Of a stretch of 64,000 nt of DNA, positions 57,677-64,000 are shown piece after piece. This DNA comes from Dermanyssus gallinae (taxonomy: Eukaryota > Arthropoda > Arachnida > Mesostigmata > Dermanyssidae): contig QVRM01004007.1 of NCBI GenBank assembly GCA_003439945.1, forward strand, positions 992,001 to 1,056,000, in the 5' to 3' direction. Numbering within the stretch: the stretch's first letter is position 1; each line of letters begins with the position of its first letter. Under the pieces are notes generated by a model. That model did no database searches and was not told the DNA's origin. It was given only the letters and a program-made list of their open reading frames with translations. The position numbers were made by a program, and so were the translations under genes.

Positions 57677-59174
57677 ACATAGTGTGTTGTTTTTAGCATA
57701 TTTTGCGTATGGTTGTTTATGGATCATTGGATATTTGTATATATAATTTTGTGGTGGCCACAAAAATAATACTTATGTTTGTGCTCTTTTCAGGTTATCA
57801 ACATTTTTTTGGATACGCCAACCGTAACAACTCTCGCCATCATCAAGAAAAACGATTCCAAAGACCTAATATGTACTATCAATGTAAGAGGACTATACAC
57901 CTGAAAGGATCTATTGGTATTCTGATATATCTACCTAAGTCATATGGCAGGGTTAATTTTAATTTCGTTTAAAATTTGTCAATCACATAAATTCCCTAAG
58001 AAATTGAGACTCTACATCTAGACATCACACTACGATGTGAGACTGAATTAATGTAAATCAATATATAATACATATAACACACATACTGTTTAACTGCTCA
58101 ACTGTTCAGACTTCAAAGAAAATTAATGATAATATATATGTGGTCGTAAAATGAAAGCGTTTTGTGCTCGCGCCACGTTCGCTTCGAGGTGCCACACTAT
58201 TTTGATTCAAAATACAGTGCGGTGTGAAATATCTACAAGTCTTTTATGAGCTCTGTGATCGCAATCGCGTATGTGAGTTGGGGAAAAGTCGTTGTGGAGA
58301 CGTCTTTAAAACGTGAACGGATGGATCGGGATAAAGGCAATGTAGTGGGAAAGGCAGGCTGCCCGAACACCACAGATGCATCACACGTCTAGTGTGCGCA
58401 GTATCTCCGGCTACCTGCTTGGTAACTGACGACTGACTCACGTACGCGCCTCGTCAAGGGTCACCCATTACCCAGCCGGATTAGGCTGCAAAGCCGGCAG
58501 ACGAGCAGGTGAGCAGAATCATAGGTGCACTGCGTAGGTCGACGATGTCTTTAACGGAAAGGCAACAGCAAGAGAACGCCTGAAAAGCCAGAGTAAGTGT
58601 GACGATGAGCCATCTAAAACAATTGGCAATACTGGAGATGACGAGGGCTGTCGCCAAGTCTCAGCTCGGCAAGATAATGCGGTGAAAACACCCGTAAAAA
58701 AGGCAACCAATGAGACAATGTCTACAGTTATTAGCAAGCAGTCCTTGAAAGGCTACTCCTACGGAGAATCAGCCGGAACACTGTTTTTCGCTGCCCTGGT
58801 AATTCTAAAGCGCTAATGTCTCTTGGTGTTTTTTCAAGATAGCTGTAGAGTTTTCGGGTCGAAACGATGATCGATTACGACGCAGAGGAAATCGGTAATT
58901 CACTTAAATGACCCAGAGTGTTGCCAACGGAACCGTAGAATGAAGACAGACGAAAATGCGCGGGTTCACACACTCACTGATTCTTATATATTTTTATTTA
59001 TTATTATGTGAACATTTATTCATTGTAATTAATCACCGACGGTGGGAACATGACAATTGGGTCCCTGCGAACGTGTGCACGTTTACGAAGGGTCCAATGT
59101 AGGAACCAACCATCTCTGGAGGGTTCCCCGAACCGAAGCCGCGTTGCCCCGTTGCACATCCAGCGACAAACGCT

Positions 59175-59207
59175 GTATATATTATAATTCTTATATATTA
59201 TAATTCT
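59175..59207. repeat. 16-bp unit in tandem
   Basis: TATATATTATAATTCT occurs twice in succession. A second, imperfect tandem of about 44 bp built on CTTAAACGAT lies at 59473-59550. Confidence 0.75.
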
Positions 59208-60849
59208 CGATACGCAAGAGAGCGATACGGCAGCGCCGCCTCTCCTCGTAATATTGCTTAGCCAACTCTCTACTCTATGTCCCGGCGGTTAGCGCGAAGC
59301 TGTTTCGCCGCCAGAACTCACACAGACTACACGCTTAACACTACACGATGTTAATGATAACAAGCTGGAGCAACGTATATTATACAGCAATGCCCAGATA
59401 TATCTGCATTATGGCATCGAATCTATAGAGTTAAGCCTTAGTTCACCGAATATGACATTTCGGGTCAAGGCGTCGACGCACTTAAACGATAAATATACGA
59501 CATTGCTAGATGCCATCGCTTAAACGATAGATATATGCCATTGAGCGCCATAAAAAAATAATTTAGCTAGAGCGCTTACGATGTCATAAGTATGGACACA
59601 AAGCCTCAGAGTGCTAAAAACTAAATGACCCGCATGTAATAAACGCGGTTGCCTCGGACACGAGATGTTAGTATGTCAAACTTCCTTGCGTCAACTGCAG
59701 AGGTGCCCAGGCATCCAGTGACAACAGTTGTGGAGTCAGGTTTGACGCGAAGGTCTCTGCGCGTTTTCCTGTCCTGTATGATTTTCTATCGCTGATTAAA
59801 AAAACCACGCTATAAGGCTGTCGAAAAACAGAATTCTCACGCAGATGTGGCTCGACCAGCCGTTAACTTAGGGAGGTATTGCATGAATATTGCATCAGGG
59901 TACTCTGCAATCTTTAGTCGCTTATTGTGCCAAAAAAAAAGCTGGCTGCTGAAGCAAAAATGGTGCCTACTGAAGGTACCTGCGAAATAACAGGCAATAA
60001 CTCTTCGCATATCTTCACCGCTATTCTAAGATTGTAAAAGAAGAAAACATCCATGCTTTAAGCATGGCTGGCTAAGAGCTTATTTATGAAAGGCGTTCTA
60101 TCCATTCTCAAGTCTGAGATTGACATCGCCTTTATGAAGGCTGATGTAAACGGTACTTAAAATTTCCAGAGCATCCTAGAGCTGCTGATTGCAATTCAAT
60201 TTAAATAAACGTGAATTCACCGATGAAAAACCAACAACGGCTTTTCCTCTCTCTCAAACCCCATACGCTTGCGCGTAGTGTAGTCGTCGTGTAAAAACCT
60301 CTAATTTACTGGAAGTCCACATCGCTCGCCTCCACTTGCTGATTCCTCATTGAAGTTTTCTTATTGATAATTGTCCCGGACCGGATAATGAATTTTTTTT
60401 TACCTCAGACCCTGACCTTTAATGTGATCCGACTTCATTGGTACGAGTTCTGACAGTTGCTTGTAAGCTTTAAAAATGGCCAGAGTCGCACCCCGTGGAG
60501 CAAGATAATGCTAGGCTGCGACATGCGCCACAGCATTGAGCAAGTTCAGGTCGAGTCATGACCTCAGGAGCTAGAACCATCTTAGTATGCTCTCGTTGCT
60601 AATGTTTGCAATTACCAAGCTCCGCTGTCTTCAAACATAATTGCGCCACATGACGCGCACACGGAGTCCGAACTGCGAACCAAACGTCCATCTTCTCTAC
60701 CCGGTTGCCAAGAGCGCTTAAAGCTCTTTTAACAATTGGCTGCCTTAAACCTTGATGAAATCAAAGTACTTCAGGTCCATGACGCCGTTAGATCGTTTCC
60801 ATTCACATGTGGAGTCGGTTTGGATGACCTGCACGTTTAATGTTGACTG

Positions 60850-62300
60850 AGGGTCAGGCCAAAAAGTTAGAATGACCCGCATCCTCAACATCTCGTATGC
60901 ATTTAATATAATGAGAATAGACAAAATGTTGGACGAAGTACAAAGAAAGGCTTTAAGGCACCTACCGGCGGTGTTGCAGAATTACAGAGGTCCGCTAATT
61001 CTCGCTTAGAACATTACGGCATTGTTGTACCTGACGGGGAAGGTGTGCTGCTCACCGTCCCCGGGCTACACGGTTAATGCCCCGGGAATTTAGCAACCTG
61101 GGAGTACCGTGTGGGACGCCTGCTGCCTTGGCTTAATAGGCACAATGAAGGGCGAGTCACCACATGAATGCACAACGCCGGTCGGGAGGACCATCTGGCT
61201 CCGCAGCTACCCTACGCAGCGGTGGGGCCCCCTGCCTTGGAGTGGTCAAGCGTCCCTTAAGCGGCGTGATGTATATTCTGGGGTGTAACGCGGAATCGCG
61301 AGGTCATCGCGTCTAACCGGTACGGTGTAGTAGTGTGGTACCTCCATTCGAAACCTCGATAGGGGGAAAGGTTTTTTCTCGTGGCATTTCTGATCTGGTG
61401 TTAAATCTACAGAGGCCATTTAAAGATGATGCAATCCTGAGTCGCCCACTGGGTCAATGAAATCCACAAGGGTAAGAAAAGGCCATCTCATTTTAGTTCC
61501 GGAATAGTTCACATGGCACGGGATGACCTTAATGTTCTGGCTGCGCCTGTCATAAGTAACAGAATACCACACGTTATTCGTACAAAACGAGGAACCTTTG
61601 TAAGAATCTGCCTAGGCTTGACAACTGTGCTCGCAGGCGGCTCTTTGGCTATAAATGCACAGTCGTGTTGCGAGCATCCCCGACTTTTACCCGATTCTAC
61701 GACAACAAGCCTTCCAAAAGCCTTCGGGAGCCCTGGTAAATAAAAGGCTACGGACCCCGCCGCAGCTTGCCATGCTGCATTATTGAACCAATTTTGTTGT
61801 TTGGCGGAATCACTTGTTAATGAAGATACAAAAGCTCTAAAAAGTACCAGTAGTAAAGCAAAGAGAAAACGGCTTTTAGCGGCTCAGCATTCTTTTAGCG
61901 CGACATGGCTTTCAGCTCTGGCCCCCGCCAGCTTGGCATCATGCTGGATCCTAACTTTACATGCGTGGTGTCGGCTATTAGAATAGCCACCCCCCTCTGT
62001 AAGCCGTTTTCATGCATTTCGTGTGGCTGCACTAATCGAGCCTTCCTCTCATTCCTTCGTCACATCTCTGTCGTGTGTAAATGGGTCGCAAACAGACAGA
62101 AATGGAAACGCGAAGAAAATAGTTAAGGAGCTGCCTACTGCTATAGATACGCTGTGTCCAATAAATGTCGGGACCGCGAAGCTTTTGTGGAATATCGCAA
62201 GATACGAACTATATTATGCACGACCGTCGCGAAGCGATGTTTCAGAGAGAGGCAGATTATGTCATTTGCGGTTTGTAGAGAAAACGCGGATCCTACTATA
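60850..62300 (+). mobile_element. RLE-type LINE, decayed copy
   Basis: Plus strand: RILNISYAFNIMRIDKMLDE (about 60880-60940) matches the RT motif-A block LDFLNAFNTVRRDHLL of the 8.4-kb copy, followed by VLQNYRGPLIL (compare Y..PS.L). Further on, RLLAAQHSFSATWLSAL and LGIMLDPNFTCVVSAIRIAT with PLCKPFSC (61870-62015) match the region before the zinc knuckle (the typical order is W-AL-P, LD, LRLG-PLC, then the knuckle). The active site and endonuclease motif are not recognisable. It is the fifth copy of this family in the window and the most decayed long one. Confidence 0.5.
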
Positions 62301-62309
62301 GGCGCCTGA

Positions 62310-63105
62310 CACGGCACTACACGAAGCTACTACCAATAGTGAGAATGCTTATTTGAAAAGATCTTAAAATAAAGAGAAATCCTTTATCCACCAAGAGATA
62401 AACAGCATGATAACATTGCTTCTCTTCTATACCACCTGCAAGAAGATTTTGTTTATGATATCTCTAATTCAGGTATGCTTATCAGATCTCTAGGCCTGCA
62501 GTTTAAATCTAAGAAATCTTCAGCCCATTTCTTTTTAGTCTGTTTCGACACAACGGATACAGGTTCAGAACAGGGCCGTTGTCCGATGTGTCTGTCCGAT
62601 TGTTTTTGTTTTTCTCTTTATTCGGTGCCGAGGTCATCAGCCCTGTACGGGGGTTATCAACCCTGTACGGGAGGAGGCCCGTGCAGGGGACAGCTTCCCT
62701 CTTGGTAGGAGGAGCTGCAGGTATTGGGTCGGATCTTTGCCGGGAGAGTCCCGTTTACCAGCGGTCGCCACGTGGAGGCGTCCAACTCTTTAACTATGAC
62801 ATTCTCGACTGGCCTAGTGTGCACCAGCGGTTCAGGTCATCTAGCGAGCACAAGGGCTACCATAAGATGGCTGGAATACGCAGTGGTAGTTGAATACCAA
62901 ACTGCAGCTCTACAACTTGACTCCCCGCGCCGTCCAGCTGAGAGGAATCTCTACCACCACTGATACGCGCTACTACCAACCTGATCTGACGAATCATTTG
63001 TCACCATACGTGTGATGGCCGTACCAGCCACGGAACCATCACGTCACAAGCCCAAGGAGAGTCTTAGAGTTACTCCCGCCACGCTCGCAATTATATCAAT
63101 TGCAT
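62310..63105. other. unassigned stretch
   Basis: Frames at 62579-62893 and 62724-62963 overlap in different phases without recognised motifs. Confidence 0.4.
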
Positions 63106-63108
63106 TAG

Positions 63109-63200
63109 CATGGATGCTTTGCACCATATGTTACACTCCGTTTACCTTCACTGCCGACCAACGATTCAACGATGATGAGCCGGTCATTCTGAATGTCGGC
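63109..63200 (+). CDS. tentative intermediate exon of dynein-2 heavy chain
   Basis: Within a 157-codon open frame (63012-63485), DQRFNDDEPVILNVG resembles the N-F-L-D-D-x-N-x-x-L-L-x-V segment between the two recognised DYNC2H1 exons. It ends at GGC followed by GTAGGT, an acceptable donor in phase 0, which fits the phase-0 exon at 63593. Against it: the nearest AG upstream (63107-63108) is in phase 1 and does not join directly to exon 1, and the piece would be about 14 residues short before the next exon. Alternatively the whole frame is unrelated and encodes a short protein with one hydrophobic segment (ATLAIISIALAWMLCTICY). Confidence 0.25.
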
Positions 63201-63491
63201 GTAGGTTGCCTGCCTCTGCGAGTAGTCGAAATGAAATTCTCGTTTGCGCCTGAGTTCATTATGCGCAACGGAAGCAATTGTCTACCGCCACCGACTTTCG
63301 TTCTTAAGTTTCCCGCACCCCCATTCTGTCACCCTCGTATTCAGTTTCTCCAAGCGGCTAAAAATGTCATACGAGTAGATACCACGCATGAGCAAGCGCT
63401 CAGCGATGAAGCAATTCCTCTGGAAGTGGCATGCACACCATGTTGTTTCCCTGCACCTCGCACAACACCTGTGCCGGACATGTAGCATCTT

Positions 63492-63547
63492 TATATATAT
63501 ATATATATATATTTATATATACGCCGTCTTATATATATATATATATA
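63492..63547. repeat. (TA)n tracts and (ATAC)n
   Basis: TA tracts at 63492-63512 and 63530-63547, followed by four ATAC/ACAT units to 63561, inside the last visible intron. Confidence 0.9.
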
Positions 63548-63592
63548 CATACATACATACATATATGTTCCATGTCTGGTCTGCGACTTCAG

Positions 63593-63742
63593 ATGTTGGA
63601 CGTGACGAACAGCATCGAGAAGAGTCTGGTGTTCTTTAAGCTGAATTCGGTTGTCATAACTAATGATAATATTCAGGAGAACCTGCACGTCACTTCTCTC
63701 GTTGACTCGCCCTTGGCCTCGCTCTATGGAAATCTTCGCAAG
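63593..63742 (+). CDS. DYNC2H1: cytoplasmic dynein-2 heavy chain, N-terminal tail exon
   Basis: Exactly 50 codons between an AG acceptor (pyrimidine-rich CTGGTCTGCGACTTCAG) and a GTAATT donor, both in phase 0. The peptide includes SIEKSLVFFKLNSVVITNDN and SLVDSPLASLYGNLRK. It matches the dynein-2 heavy chain tail segment with the pattern V-L-V-F-F-K-L-x-x-x-V-I-T-x-x-N, L/V-x-S-P-x-x-S-L-Y, next to where vertebrate proteins continue into an F-A-P segment. This is the clearest host coding sequence in the window. The protein powers retrograde intraflagellar transport; later exons lie beyond position 64000. No stop or frameshift is present, so the gene looks intact here. Confidence 0.85.
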
Positions 63743-63805
63743 GTAATTGGCAAAAATTGAAAAAAGCGCAAGTGAAAGCCCATGATTCCACAATTCTGAT
63801 GTACA

Positions 63806-63808
<3 letters not shown>

Positions 63809-63846
<38 letters not shown>
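63809..63846. repeat. (TA)n microsatellite
   Basis: 38-bp TA tract in the intron after the last recognised exon. Confidence 0.95.
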
Positions 63847-63851
<5 letters not shown>

Positions 63852-64000
63852 GATTTTATTTCACGACTTAGATATGCACAGCGCCGCATCGCAAGCGCAG
63901 TTACACTGAGGGAGATATAAGATATGCCAACCTCTAACCCATGTAGGACGAATTTCCGGCTGAGTAAAAATACGAGGTTTACCAAGGGTTTATGTAAGTG

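Larger units (their letters stand above)
52916..63592 (+). other. intronic region between recognised DYNC2H1 exons
   Basis: About 10.7 kb separate exon 1 from the exon at 63593. At least one intervening exon is expected, because the N-terminal tail lacks about 30-40 residues between the two; a tentative candidate is at 63109-63200. The region contains a degenerate X-box-bearing repeat (53239-53490), a LINE 3' end in reverse, an RLE-type LINE, and otherwise unassigned AT-rich DNA (53.5-55.0, 55.4-56.8 and 57.3-60.8 kb). Confidence 0.55.

Overview
The window looks like an animal (metazoan) genome, probably an arthropod. A mite or tick is possible but not shown. The evidence is one recognisable host gene with GT/AG-flanked exons, DD34D mariner transposons, several LINE lineages (R1-like, a CR1/jockey-like one, and one with an R2-type restriction-like endonuclease), a Ty3/gypsy remnant, a tRNA-derived SINE, and many (TA)n and (ATT)n microsatellites. 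There are no operons, prokaryotic signals or CRISPR arrays. Identifications rest on motifs read by eye; no database search was possible.

Layout. 1-7.5 kb is mostly non-coding, with an R1-like LINE tail (0.92-1.59 kb), a possible small secreted-protein ORF (1.85-2.27 kb) and an R1-like scrap (4.9 kb). At 7.5-10.4 kb two different LINE fragments lie head to head; the right one is the longest copy of the RLE-type family. 11.0-12.1 kb holds an inverted pair of R1-like 3' tails. 14.05-15.8 kb is a LINE copy with a single stop in its RT. 16-22.6 kb holds gypsy and R1-like remnants. 23.9-27.3 kb has a SINE, a short RLE-element tail and a decayed mariner. 28-32.9 kb is largely unassigned and partly GC-rich. 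32.99-34.26 kb is a full-length mariner with matching ends and TA duplication. 35.4-43.3 kb is a series of broken LINE pieces. 43.3-48.5 kb is a large imperfect inverted repeat made of two convergent LINE copies, with an antisense 202-codon ORF and two competing hairpins at its centre. 49.2-51.9 kb is again R1-like.

The right end carries the start of a host gene. Exon 1 (52829-52915) and a later exon (63593-63742) match the amino-terminal region of cytoplasmic dynein-2 heavy chain (DYNC2H1, the retrograde intraflagellar-transport motor). An RFX-type X-box, the usual switch for ciliary genes, lies about 0.76 kb upstream of the ATG. The roughly 10.7 kb between these exons is filled with transposon debris, and the gene runs off the right edge.

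Almost everything else is transposon sequence at various stages of decay. The features most worth checking are the inverted LINE pair with its central ORF and hairpins, the five-copy RLE element family, and the X-box-bearing repeats around the dynein-2 gene.
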